From NCBI GenBank assembly GCA_037176885.1, contig JAWWNJ010000003.1:3100001-3164000 (forward strand): a stretch of 64,000 nucleotides of DNA, given 5' to 3'. Position 1 is the stretch's first letter. Each line of letters begins with the position of its first letter. The position numbers and the translations under genes were made by a program. The notes under the pieces are model-generated. The model ran no database searches, had not been told where the DNA came from, and worked only from the letters and a program-made list of their open reading frames with translations. This DNA comes from Favolaschia claudopus (taxonomy: Eukaryota > Basidiomycota > Agaricomycetes > Agaricales > Mycenaceae). Positions 34,783-47,700 of the stretch are shown here, one piece after another.

Positions 34783-35370
34783 AACAGTTAGTTGGGCGCG
34801 GGATTGACCGGCCAACCTCACTGCGGTGATGGAACAGTTAGTTGGGCGCGGCATGGGCCGGCCAACCTCACTGCAAATAGAACAGTTAGTTGGGCTCGGG
34901 ATTGACCGGCCAACCTCACTGCGATGATGGAACAGTTAGTTGGGCGCGGGATTGACCGGCCAACCTCACTGCAGATAGAACAGTTAGTTGGGCTCGGGAT
35001 CGACCGGCCAACCTCACTGCGATGATAGAACAGTTAGTTGGGCTCGGGATCGACCGGCCAACCTCACTGCGGTGATGGAACAGTTAGTTGGGCGCGGGAT
35101 TGACCGGCCAACCTCACTGCGGTGATGGAACAGTTAGTTGGGCGCGGGATTGACCGGCCAACCTCACTGCGGTGATGGAACAGTTAGTTGGGCGCGGGAT
35201 TGACCGGCCAACCTCACTGCGGTGATGGAACAGTTAGTTGGGCGCGGGATTGACCGGCCAACCTCACTGCGGTGATGGAACAGTTAGTTGGGCGCGGGAT
35301 TGACCGGCCAACCTCACTGCGGTGATGGAACAGTTAGTTGGGCGCGGCATGGGCCGGCCAACCTCACTGC
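34783..35370. repeat. Minisatellite: 12 copies of a 48-50-bp unit
   Basis: Twelve head-to-tail copies begin AACAGTTAGTTGGGC. Each contains ACCGGCCAACCTCACTGC or a close variant. Units are 48-50 bp and differ at a few sites (GCGC/GCTC, ATTGACC/ATCGACC/ATGGGCC, and the 3' spacer). Units 7-11 (about 35079-35328) are essentially identical, pointing to recent expansion. GTTGG and CCAAC within each unit can pair into a hairpin. Confidence 0.95.
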
Positions 35371-36070
35371 AGAGAAGAGAAGCGCAAGTGCGCGGATAGA
35401 ATGCACCGTCATGCATGAGGAGAGGAGCGGGAGGAGCACATAGAGTGCGGTATTGAATGTAACGTCATAAGAATGGGAAGTTCGAGGATAGATTGTTCGG
35501 TGTGGTCCCCCGTCAAGGAACGAGTGTGTATACACCAAAAATGATATGAATAGAGATGAGGATAGATCGGTGAGGTATGTGTCGTCGCAGACGAGAGTAG
35601 CTGCCCCGAGGATTGAAGGTTGATGGATCAATAAGATGTGTCATCAAGAATGAATGTTTCTACAATGTAGAGGGTGGGACATCAAGGGCTCGGTGGGATG
35701 TTAACCGTCAAGGACGAGCACATCCGCACCGCAAAATGAACGATGATGAATGATAATAATAGTGACAATGTGGCAGTAGTACGCAAATCGCCAGCGATAA
35801 GTGCGTCTACACCCGGCGAGATTGTATCGTAAGCATGAATGAGGATTGAAAGGACGAGCAGCGGCACAAAGCAAAACAAAAACCGCCCATATTCGAGTGC
35901 AGAATAATGACCACATCACGTAACGTGGTCCGAGGTGGGTTGGTGCAAAGGAGCAGGTCCACAGAAAGATGAATATAGAACGGAGGTTCGTAAGGCGAAA
36001 AATTGGAAGTAAGTAATGGGACTCGGCGGCCCAATTCCAGGACTAGACGAATGACGTCTTGGCGGTGACG

Positions 36071-36107
36071 TTCGGAGGCTTCGATGTACTACATCAAAGT
36101 CTCCGAA
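36071..36107. repeat. Near-perfect inverted repeat (18-bp arms, 1-base loop)
   Basis: The arms at 36071-36088 and 36090-36107 are complementary with two mismatches around a single central base. They could form a cruciform, and lie inside the large repeat unit. Confidence 0.75.
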
Positions 36108-37125
36108 TGGACCACCGTGACGCAACATTGACGACTCCAGAACGTGGGAGGCGGACGATGAAGAAGAAAGAGAGGACAAAAGAAAGAGGAAAGATAACAG
36201 ACGAGGAAAATAAATTTAAGCCGGTGACACACCGGCGTATCCGCGAGTTATTCGGAATATCCAAGTATATTGAAACCCTGAGATTTCGCCCTGCATTGAA
36301 GAAGAGAGACGAGTAATCGCAATAAGTCGTAGGGTCGGGGACCGGTTCGTCGAGGGATGGCAGCTAAAGCCCGGATAGGTGACGTTATGGAGCGTTATGG
36401 AGAGTGCCGAAACTTCGCCACGTAGAAGGCAGAAAATTCGCGAAAAAAGGAGTGTTGGCTGAAAGAGAAGCAGTTGGGTATGCAGAGCGCAACCTGAGAT
36501 GAGTGCACCAAGAACATATCCGCTGTGGAGGCAGAAGTATTTTCAAAAGCTGAGGGGCCGTCTATGACGAATCCCGACGCAAAGTCAAGAGAATCATCCC
36601 TGACGCAAAGTCAAAGGGTGTGAGATGGGGGAGTGTCGGACCAGACAAATGAAAGCCAGAAGACACGAAAGAAAATGCAGCTGAAGGTGCGAGGGAGGAG
36701 GATGAGCCGCCAGCGAGGCAGCAGCGGACATGAAGGCGAGAGGAAAAGAGACTTGATGACATCAGATGGCATCATGCTGTCAAGTCTCATCGCACGTGAC
36801 TACCTTGCCTTTCACTCAGCCGCACTCGCAAGCTCGTCACGACTGAGCTTGCAATAAGGTTGTGTATAATAGAATGCCATTCCTTAGCGTGTCTTGCTAG
36901 TCGCTCAGCGTGTAATATGTTTTCACTTGCATGGCTCGTAACAAAGTAGGGAATTCGTAGACAATTCGTAGATCAGTCAACCGCTAAGTTGTATCAAGCG
37001 ACGTAAGCCGGATTACAGATTAGTGCGGGGATCACGGATTTTGAATTTCTGATGGCCGCCCTTCCTCTGTCGCTGACGCAGACGACGGCCATTGCTTCTT
37101 TCAAGTGCACCTTGCCTGGACACAC

Positions 37126-40100
37126 ATGGCTCTCACAGAAACAACACTCGAAAATAAGACACACCCATCCTCCGCTCATGTTTCAGTAGCTCTACTGGTG
37201 CGTTGCGTAATCCTTTCAATAATTTTGAAGAGAATTTCATCTTTGACTTCAATGATTCAAGGCATGTGCCGAGTGCCAAAGGTTCTTGGCCTTAGATTGC
37301 GTTGTCTGCTCATCTCTCAAACACATCTAGGCAGAAACTGAAGTGCGACAAGCATGTGCCCTGTAGTTCTTGTGGTGAGTTCTTCGGACCCCTGATTAAA
37401 ACCTCATAAATAATGGTTGACAGTTCGCCGAGGATGCGACAATATTTGTCCGACCGGTCAGCATGCGGGCTAGAGACAAAGATATCCTGCTAATACTAGG
37501 CAGGGACGTTGAGGTCTGTCGGGCGCGGGAAACGGTGAGTTTTGATTCCGTAGGTCTTGGTAAAATAATACTTATTCTGCTCACGCCCGCCAGCGCTGTC
37601 ATGCACGACATCCCAGAGCTACATTCCACCATCGCAGAGATGGGCCAGCGCATCCGGGACCTCGAGAATGCTATTGCGAGCACGCAAAAGAAAAGTGTGA
37701 ATGCGCAGCCCTGGTCATTTCCGGCTTCATCGGCGATGGATCTGACACCCACACCCTGCGGTGACCCTCTTGGATCTTTCATCCTCAATGAGGATCGTGA
37801 GCCTGTGTACTTCGGACCTGTTGGAGGCGTTGAGGTACATTTATTCACTTATTTCTAGTATCGGTCGAATTGAGCCATTTCCTTCTTCAGGTACTGCGAT
37901 CGGTGAGCTCGACTAGATAGCCTTATTTCTCTCAGCCAAGTGGGATCCTTCATTCAGTATTACTCCGCCTCAAAGATTGCTACAGCCGGCAGAGACAGTC
38001 TTCTATTCGGCGCATTGACCCTCTCCTTCCCATTTTCCCCGTTCAGCTCGCGAGTCTGGGACCCCATCCCCTGCCTTGACCGCCTTGCTGTCTTCCTCCC
38101 CTCCCCGACCCGCGCCCGACATCTCTGCGCCACGTACTTCCGCAATGCCGTCTGGCACGGCACGCCCGTCACCCAACCCGCCCTCCTCGACCTCTTCAAC
38201 CTCATCTACACACGCACAGACTCCACCCCACCCCCCACGGCGCCACAATTGTCAATTCTATTCCTCGTCTTCGCCATTGGCTCCATCGTAGATCTAGATA
38301 TCCCGGAGCTGGACAATCCGGATGGGGATTGTTATTTTGGCTTGGCGAATGCGGCGTTGAGTATTCGGAATGTGTTCGACGAGGAGCCGGTGGTGGAGAC
38401 GGTGCAGGCTTTGGTGTTGTTGGCAAATTACTATACGTATGGGAGCCGGAGGTACTCGTTGGAGGCGGCGTGGCAGATGATTTCGATGGCGAGTAGTTTG
38501 GCGCAGAGGGTGAGTCGATCTTGTTGTTTGTTGATTGTGAATTGCTGACGTGTTTCATCAACTTCAAATAGCTCGGTCTGCGTACGTTCCATGCTGGTGT
38601 ACTGTATGGTTCTAACTGGCTGATTATTTCATTGAGCAGACAGTGAAAAGCACGTTTCCAAGTTTCCTGCCCCAATCGCCAACCGCTATCGTGTCAGTTT
38701 TCACGCGTCTCCCCTCCCCTACTTCCTTCTGCGAATCTTACGAATTTGAATAGGGGCTATTCTGGGAACTTTACACTTGTGAAAATCAATACGTGCGTTA
38801 CCATATCCTCCTCGTTTTGATGATTGATTCACTGAAACCAACTCATTGTAGGGTCTCGCTGTCGGTCGACCCGTCAGCATACAGCTTCATTCCATCACAT
38901 GTGCCTTCCCCAGAGACGATGAGGGAGAGGAAGGAGATCAAGAGCCGTTTGTTAAGACGTTACCAGGTTGTGAGTTCATATTTGACATTCCTTTTCTGAA
39001 TATCCTCACCTAATTCAATCCTTCCCTTGCTGTTCAGATCGCCACGCCCGCTGGACGTTCGTCCAAGACATCATGACGCCCGTACTGGATCAGCTTTTGG
39101 CCACGAAGAAACCGAGTTACGAAACGATTTTGAATCTTGATCTGAAGATTCGAAAATTCATGCAAATCAGGATAGTGCCGTTAGAAGCGATGGAGGTACT
39201 CGAGGGGGATCCGCCTGTTATATTTTTGCAGCGGGGAATGTTGAGGGTGTGGGCGAATCAGGGTGAGCGCCGATTTTGACTGTTTCTCATTCGGTAATTC
39301 AATTCCCCGTCTCCCTCCTTTACGCAGTCCTCCTCTTCATCCATCGAGACTGCTTCATCGAGGCGATGCGCACCTCGCCGAGTAACCCCTTGCAAAGTCC
39401 ATACGCCAGCTCGTTCCTTGCTGCGTACCGCAGCGCGGCTGAGATGGTTAGAATCAATGAGGCGAATTGTAGAAAGTTTCCGGACTTGCTTCCGAGGTGG
39501 AGTGGGACGTGGAAGAGTGGTGCGTTCTTCCCATCTCAAATTCCAGTCAATATGTTCCATTGATATGCCACGATTGTGTATCTTGCAGTGGTGGAATCCG
39601 CGGTGGGTTTCATTCTCTTGCGATTATCGTGTTATAAAGTGATTTGAACACGAACAAACAGATAATCGTCGGTACCGTCGCTATACGATACCCCGACAAC
39701 AACCCTTGTGAAGTCGACTTCTCGAAAGCCAATTTCATGCGCGTTATGGGGGAGATGTTAGCTACGGCAGATTTGCTTGATAAGGCTTCGGCTGGCAGTT
39801 GTGGGCCGACGAATGCTGGGTTTGTGAGTTATCTCGCTAACACATTTTCCTTTGGCAGACTGTTATTTTGACTGGGCTCTGCTACTAGGGAATCCTACGA
39901 TCAGCGATCGAGAAAGCTTTGGCGCTTCATTCGCGGCATCATCCTGAGCCGCATAACACCTCAGGCACAGCGGAGATACAGACGCAAGCTCTGAGATTTG
40001 AGACGATTGATAGGTTGCGGTTTCCTGGGTTGTTACCGGAGAGGTTGGGTGGGGAGGTGGATACGAAGAGGGACATGGCGTGTGTGTTGGAGGACGAGGC

Positions 40101-40461
40101 CGGCGACGATGTGGCTTTGGTCAGCAGTGCTACTGCGACTTCGAGTTTCAAGCAGGGTGAGGCTGGATCTGCCGTTGGCAACGGCGGTCTTGCCGTCGAC
40201 GACATTGACAACCCCGAGTTCAACCTGAACTCAAACTTCCCGACACATGCGCTATGGGATCATCAGCCTGTATCGTCGGGGGGATTGTCGAGGGATGAAT
40301 ACACGGATGAGTTGATTGCGGTTATGCCGGAGCTGGGGAGTCTTATGACGCTTGCTTCGTATTCGGATGGGATGGAGACGGGGGTTGGGGCTGGCATAGG
40401 CGCGGATGCGGTGGATTCGCAGGAGGCGCGATTTTGGGAGCAGTTTTTGAATAATTTGTAG
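37126..40461 (+). CDS. Zn(II)2Cys6 fungal transcription factor
   Basis: About 15 exons. The first give MALTETTLENKTHPSS..., then the binuclear cluster ACAECQRQKLKCDKHVPCSSC..RRGCDNICP (CX2CX6CX5CX2CX6C-type spacing) across three small exons (37262-37281, 37331-37374, 37424-37456). A linker and coiled-coil-like dimerisation segment follow (ELHSTIAEMGQRIRDLENAI). The rest is the fungal-specific regulatory domain: FAIGSIVDLDIPE, LANAALSIRNVF, VQALVLLANYYTYGSRR, GLFWELYTCEN, YASSFLAAYRSAAEMV, FPDLLPRWSGTW. Such factors bind CGG half-sites. Its targets are unknown. The exon join near 37835-37936 is unresolved. The basic residues that usually precede the first Cys are missing from the predicted N-terminus, so the true start may differ. 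Confidence 0.85.
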
Positions 40462-40660
40462 GATGGTTGAAGTGATTTGGTGTCGACCAATATTTCCCCT
40501 CTTACATAGTTAATGCTATTCCTTTTTTGTCCACCTCATTCCAGACCCGGGATACAACTCTATTACAAATTCATGAATCTGATAATTTCTAGTGGAGACC
40601 CAAATCAATCAATCAAGTTTTCCGACTGGAAATTGTCAAAAACAGTCACGAACCGGGATG

Positions 40661-41589
40661 TCAATGATTCAGTCCATACAATCTCGTCTGTTTCCGAACT
40701 AACGTATCCGCGCGAGCCCATAGATCTAAACCTCCTCGCGTCCCCATATCCCAATCGTCCACCATTCGCTGAGGCATCACCATCATCACCAGACGAGGAT
40801 CACGCCGAATCTCTTCCCCTTCCTCCAAAGCAGGGATGCGCTGTTGTGTGCAGATAACCAGACACTCCAGCTGCAAACATTGATCTAGAAGGTTGGAAAC
40901 TAGCTCGGGGGACGTGCAATTCCCCAGTCCCAGATGGGTCAGGGTCGTAAGATTTCGGAGGTGGTTGAGGTACGGCCAATTCTCGGAGATGACGGCGCTC
41001 TTACGCGTCAGGTCGCCCAAGAGGAGGTGGGTGAGGGTATGGAATAGTGGCAGGGAGAAATCGAGTTGGGGGCTGAGAAGGTCGACGAGCATGATAGCGC
41101 GTCGTGGGCGCATAGTCTGCGACGCCATTGAGAGAAGTTTCGGCTTTTCGAGGTCACCCATCAGGAGGAGACTTTCGACGCCTGAGCAGACGCGGAAGAC
41201 TGTATCCAGCTCACTGTCGTACCACCGTCGTTTTCCGGAGCCGCTATTGAAGAAACTCCATTCCATGCCGAAGATGTACAGGTACCGCGTCGCTGATGCG
41301 AAAAAGTCTGGAGTTTTGTAGTCGTTTACGAGGGCGTGGAGAATCGCTGCACCATTGCCTGATTTTTCAGTGAGACCTGGGATGGAGATCTTTCTGTAGA
41401 GTAGAGGCTCGATCCTGGTGAAGCTTAGTTTGATTTTTTTTTTGATTGAGTGGAGACCAACCAAACGAGAACTCGTCGTGCAACGAGCAGGAGGCGGGGA
41501 ATTGTATTGGGGTGGAGAGTGGCTGTTAATTCGAAGATTGTGTGCTCTAGATCTGCAGGGAGGTAAGGAGAATCGGCCATGAGACGCAT
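40661..41589 (-). CDS. F-box-like leucine-rich protein
   Basis: Two exons (41589-41462 and 41414-40661) joined in phase 2 encode 293 aa. Exon 1 supplies LPADLEHTIFELTATLHPN then TIPRLLLVARRVLVW, and exon 2 continues IEPLLYRKISIPG. This is the N-terminal pattern of a large Agaricomycete family of F-box-like proteins. Leucine-rich segments follow (YLNHLRNLTTLTHLGLGNC, CLQLECLVICTQQ). It probably acts as a substrate receptor for ubiquitination (inference). It is transcribed divergently from the giant E2-fusion gene, with 163 bases between starts. The long minus frame upstream of exon 1 is read-through of the intron in another frame. Confidence 0.75.
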
Positions 41590-41752
41590 CCGACGTGGTG
41601 GTGTGGATGACGATCAACGGATCAGCGCATCATCAAGAATTTGGTGCTCTTGGGCGAAGCCATGGCATCCAAACTCTCACAAATACCGGCCTCCTTTCCC
41701 TCCTCCTCTTCGTCGTTTCTAGTTTGACTCAGACGGTTCAACGATCGCACAA

Positions 41753-44700
41753 ATGGGAAAGAAACGCAGAATCCTGGTTGCATTTGAAGACTCGGCCGAC
41801 GCGGATGGTCCCCAAAAGCGTCAACGAAAGCTCGCAGTCAGTCGAATATTCTTTGGCCAGTGGCAGATACAATGAATCCTCTCATAGGTCTCAATCGATG
41901 AAACGGCGAAAAACTACGATCTTGCTAAAGAAATTGCGAGTACTCTCGAGCAGCCTGGCGTCACCCTTGCACTTCCAGGCGGCTTTGAGCTCCGTGATCA
42001 AGAGTGAGCTAAATTTTGAATCTTTTACGACGTACAGGGCTCACGAGGTTCGTAGCGGCGTTGAAATGATTGGGGATACCGACGTAGTCACCGCAAGGGT
42101 GGTTGACCATCAATCTGCCGTCTTGCCGAATCAGCTTGAGGGCATGGCGGACGAATCTAGCGCAGTCGAAACCAAAGGTGTTCCCATCTCACACGAAAGC
42201 ACTAAGCGCTTTCAGATCCGGTTCGTCTCTGCGAAGCAAGCCGTTGCGTACGCGCAAGAGACCCCCCGAGAGCAGAGCGAGCCTACGAACGGCGTCCTCG
42301 CGTTTGACGGCGAATTTGTGAGCGGTAATACCACTCTGGTGCGTAAACCATCGCTTTAGGAAATTCTTTTTCATTAAGTACACACACAGAGAGTCCTGCA
42401 AAGCGAAGCTGCGCGCGTTCTAGGCTGGATATGGACATCTTCCCACTCGATGGACGTGGACGCGGGCGAGTACTGCATACACGAGAGCGAAGCCAGCTGC
42501 AGTTGCCATATCGCGGGCGAAATTGAGCGCCACGGACTCTCCACCACGTTCCACTGCCGCTTCACCATCGACGGATCGCAGTGTCGTCACGGCGAGGCGT
42601 GTCCGTATTCACATCTTGCTTTGAAGGGTACATATCAATCCGTTGTTCTCTCGCGACGCGCAAATGGTTTGCTCATCATGATTATTGATGTTCTTCAAGG
42701 ACTCGATACCGCAGAGCCGCCCCATTGCTCTATATGCGGGGACGCGTTGTGTACGTGAATTTGAACAAACCCGAGTGGCTGCTCATCCTCATGATCTCAG
42801 CGTTCCCGTGCCCCGCATGCCTCGCGCGTGCCGAAATGGCGGGGGACGAACCCTCCTCAGTTGTATTCTGTCCTCTAGTTCAGGTACGCATACAAAATTC
42901 TGTTATCATTTTTCGTGTTTCGAAAAGTTCTCACTACGACTCATAGAACGCCGGCTGCGCGCACACCCACCACGCACACTGCCTCGGCCCACGCCGCACC
43001 CCCACGCCAACCGGCTGCCCCTCAGGCTGTCCCATAGCGCGCTTCCCCCGCGAGGCGGTCGATTTCAGCGCTAGCGTTGAGGCGCAGCCGCATGTCGTCG
43101 TTGCGTGGGACGGGGATAAGATTAGCAAGATCGCTGTACCGGGTTCCGGCGGCGGTGCGGCGGCGATGCTGACGACCCCCAACATCGTGAGGCTGGTCGA
43201 AGATATGCTCACGGAAAACGAGTTCGCGCAGGGAGGGCTTTCGATGCGTGTGCACTTCAGGGATCCTGTCACAGAGTGCGTTTCCTTACGTCTACTTCAT
43301 GAATTATGCATCCTCTTCCTTCCTGAATCGTTATATGTCTTTCCAGGTGTACGAAATTCACATGGTCAACGCTGGTCAGCGTCTGCCCGTCCGCAACGCA
43401 TTCCAATATCGGCCACCGTCGATTTCCCCTATTTTCAAACCTACCTGCCCCTGCTGCCAACACTATCTCTCTTCCTCCTTCGACTCAGTCCTCGCATTTC
43501 ATCGACTTACACACCGCTAATTCGCCGATTGTCGCCTGCAGCTGCACACCCATCAAGGAGCTCTTCGCCGCGCCGGCAAACGCCGAAACATCTTCTCTGA
43601 TTTTGTACGCCGTCAAGCGCCATACGAACGAGGACGCCATCGAAAATAGCGGATTGAAGGAGTTGGCGGGTACAACTAACAGGAACAGAACGGTTTCGAA
43701 GGAGTCTATGTATCTCGCCGATGCCGCGTGGCAGCCTGATATTCTGCAAGGTGCACGTGGGATGGCGGCGCTGCTTTCCTCGCTTTATTTGTTGGCGCAG
43801 TCGGTTCCGCGCAAGGGTGCGGCTGCGGAGCAATGCGTTCTTGCGCTGGGGTATGCGGTTTTGAGGTTTCCGCCGGCGATTCGAACACGTGAGTACTCTG
43901 TTTTCTTTCTCTGTATCGTTCAGCGTATGAGTTGTCACTTAATGATGGCTGATCGTTTATTTTCGAATTCTTCAGTCGCATGTCTATTCCTCAACAAGGT
44001 TCCGCGTCCGGAGGAGAAGGCAGCGCTTGCTGAAGCGGTGTTTCATGCGTTGAAGGAGTTTGCGTTTCGGGCGCCGGAGGCGATCGTGGGTAATGAATCT
44101 CGCCGATTTGAAACTGTGGGTTTTTTTTGGTCTTTGTAATTGGACGAATCGTTGGATGAGTTGATCGAAACCCATGCAGGCGAGGATTTTCCTTGCTTAC
44201 CTTGCAAGCGCTGCCGATGGTGTAGATGGGAGCTCTGCATCGATTTCTCCTCCGCCGATGAAGGCGGTGGAAGATGTATCTCTAGTATGCGCGTTGTCTC
44301 GGAAACGACTGCAAGATCCCGTGTCGTTCAATGCTGCCGTTGTGGAACGAAGCGTCGCAGCCCTCTACCAACCCTCCGGGCCATTATACCGTCCACATTC
44401 TCAGCCTCCCCCGCCCTCTGAGCGTTCATCCGTTGCCGTAGAGGAACTCGACGCCGCTCACGACGTACGCAAGGTTTTGTCCGCGTTGCGGGGGCTGTCG
44501 GCGAGTGGGACGGCGCTTTTGCTGAAGGTCGAGTGTGTTGGAGCTGCCCCGCAGAAGATGGTGGGTGCGCTTGATAGCGCAGGGAGGGATTTTGTGGGGG
44601 CTATTAGGGTAGCTAATCGCGGGGATCTCGTCTCGCAAGGTCCCCTGGAGCTGAAGTCTGTGGATGTGATCCCGCCGCGCATTGTGGTTGATCAAGAGGT

Positions 44701-47700
44701 GAGATGATTGCGAGTAACACAATATACGAATTACTCAATGACGGATGCTCCTTAGGGTCTGCTTGCGGTGTTTACTGGACGCGGGTGCGGTACGACCCGT
44801 GATGTTCAGTTCTTTCGCCCGACGTTTGTTCAATTTTAAGCTCGATGCCTCGATTTTACTGACGTTGCGATCTATAGGAAAGGAGGCGATACGGACGTAG
44901 ATGTGAATGATGTTAGCCATTCGTTGGAGAGGATGATTCCCGGACGAAAAGCCGAAGATACTTGGCTTGTAGACTCGTTTGGGGATATTAACGATGCGCT
45001 ACGACCAGTTCGCCCTCCAGATGAGGTACGTTATTGTTCTATTTTCTTTAGTAGCGATTCATTGTCTTGACTCTCATCCCATGCTAGGCTATCATTATTT
45101 GTCTTGACCTCAGCGAGTCGATGAACCGGCCCAGTGGCGTCCAGAAATCGGGAACTTGCGGCGCACAGGTGGCGGATTTTGACGCAGAGTCTGAAAGCGC
45201 CAAGATTGTGTCAGAAATAGTGGAAGAAATGAGCGAAGAAGAGATCATCGACGAAGGTAAGTCAGATTGAGAAGCTATTTATTTCGCCCGCCTCACAAAC
45301 TCGTTTTGCAGCCAAAGAGTATCTAGAAAGCCTAGACGCTAGTTGTCACCATCCCTGGGCTATTCTTCTGGCGCGAAGCAGTCCTTTGCGGCCCGATTTA
45401 CTCAGTCGGCTGGCTAAGATGGCGTCAAGAGAGTTGCTCAAACAGGAGTTTGAGGGTGAAGACGACGCAGATGCTGTGCTGCATGAACGAAGCAGGAAGC
45501 GCAAGATGAGGAAGGTGAGATATTTTCGGCTTCGCATCAATCTCTGTTTTGCTCATTGGCCTTAGCTTGCTTCATTCGTTTCGGCCGCTGAAAACGCCGA
45601 AACCCGTGATCAGCTAAAAGATTTTTTAGTTGAACTTGTGGACAAGACCGAATCTATTACTTCAATTGGCACAGAGCCTTTCGACGTACCACGCAAATTC
45701 CTCGACTTCAAGTAAGTTCTTGAAGGGTCACGCCAAAATTACTCCAGCTGACATTCAAAAGGACTGGTGATTTGATGACGGACCCTGTACACCCAAACAA
45801 CGCACCGGTTAAAACATTCGTCGCTCGTAGTTCTCGGGACTGGTTTGAGGATGACCCATGGCCAATGGGACACTCTGTCTCCGCTAATCTAACCGCTACT
45901 CAGCTCAAGAAAGCCGTCGCAGCTTGGGTAATCTGATTCGCTCTCTACCACATCATTATCCTTATTCACAATCCAGAAATCCGGAAAGGAGTTGCTCCCG
46001 CCGAAGAAATCGACTTCGGTGTTGGTTACGATATCTTTGAAACATGGCCGAACAGACATAACCTGGAAGCTCTCGCCGCAAACCTCGACGCGCACGTTGT
46101 ACTCGCTTGCTAATCGGGCAACCGAAGCGATGTATTCGAGTTTCAAGATCAAGAACCGCGCGTCCAATAACACGATTGAGAATTTTTCCTCCCTTTCCAT
46201 CGAAGACACATCTCTCGCAGGCGGTGGCATCATCGAGTTGATTCAATGTGTGCACCATGAGCGCGAAATGCACGAGTTTGAGTTGATCACTGAAGACGAT
46301 CACTCGGTGCAGCGAATCCTGGTCCCAGCAACTTCGCCGCTTATCGCGTTACTCAGCTATATCGAGGTACGCAAGCCTGCCCTTTCGATGACTGAAGTTG
46401 CTTTGTGGTAAGTCAACAATGTGTTTCGCGGTGCTGCGCCTTATCTTGTTCTTAGGCATGGTCTCCAAGATTCCGGCGATGGATTGTTTCGAGGGACGCC
46501 CGTCGAAGATGATGATATCTTGGATTCAATAATCGACGCTTCTCCCGTGACGGTTCTCGAGTGTCACGCGTTTGGCGGAGTGCGCCTTTCAAATGCGAGA
46601 CAGACAAGGGAGGATAGCCGCACCTTGACCCGCCTGAATCTGATGAACGAACTATCGAATATATTTTTAAATCGCGCCGTGGGTCATTTGGTGTTAATCT
46701 CCGCTACCCTCTGCTGATGAACATGCAACTTGTAGGGTTCATTCGATACCGCGGCGTCCCTGGTCGTGGGACTGGTTACATGTGAGCGATAACATTTGTA
46801 TCTACACCTCACACACTCATCTGTCCTCCCGTCCAGTTTCCTCTTTAGCGTGGCTCAAACAACGGCCAACGCCCGGTATCGAAAACATTCGACAAGCTTT
46901 AGAGCGTACACAGGCGCGCGGGGACACTGCGGTGTATGATGCCCTCGATCGTGCCAGACGGACTTTGAACGAATATCGACCGGACTTGACCAACATTCGC
47001 AAGCGTATTATAATTGTGTCGGATGGCGAAGATACAAGCTCAGACACTACCGCTCGGGACGTCACTCTTTCGCTTCAACGAGCGAAGATTATCGTCGACT
47101 CTGTTCAGGTTGGTACCAGTACCGATCCAGTTTTGCATGCGATCTCGGTGGCAACAGGTAAGGAAGCGCCATATTGCTCAATGACGCTTACTTAACTATC
47201 CGAGCAGGAGGTTATCGTTTTTCTCCACGCACATCACTTGCTGATGCACTCAGTATCTTTGTAAGTTTTGTCTCGCGCCTAGGGTCAAATGTGATTGATT
47301 GGAAACTTCTCAGGACTTGGAAACTATGCTGTACTCAGGAGACCGCCCTGTTCGCGAACGGATGCCATTCATCACTTCGGACTTGCAGATGCAGAGGTAT
47401 CAGAACCTTATACTCTACCCGATCGACATCATCACTGTCGATACGTTCCCTGCACGAGCGGTTCACAGACTGTTGAATGAACCCGTCAAGCCTGCTGTCA
47501 ATTCAGTGGACTTGACCAGTGGCGGCGACCCACGCTTGAAACGCATCATGCGCGAGGTAAGCAATTGTTTGCGAATTGCGATATGATTTGATAAATGTTT
47601 CCGTTTCAGATCAAGGGTCTTGTAGCTGATCCACATCCGAACATCGACGTGTACTTCAACGATAGTAATATGTCTTTCCTCAAGGTCATCGTCGAGGTAG

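Larger units (their letters stand above)
31174..36853. mobile_element. Large unit with the same ends and a 5.3-kb interior lacking a recognisable transposase
   Basis: Unit 2 starts with A' (31174-31378) and ends with B' (36666-36853), which I read as identical to A and B of the neighbouring short unit. The interior (31379-36665) has a marked purine bias on the plus strand and no ORF I can relate to a transposase, reverse transcriptase or other known protein. The hydrophobic-looking minus-strand frames (for example 33258-33804) are what pyrimidine-rich sequence encodes by default. Target-site duplications are not clear. It is probably a non-autonomous DNA element; a degenerate LTR-type element is the alternative. 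Confidence 0.6.

Noticed and set aside
34783..35370. CRISPR-like array
   Set aside because: The repeats are contiguous without unique spacers and the genome is clearly eukaryotic, so this is a minisatellite.
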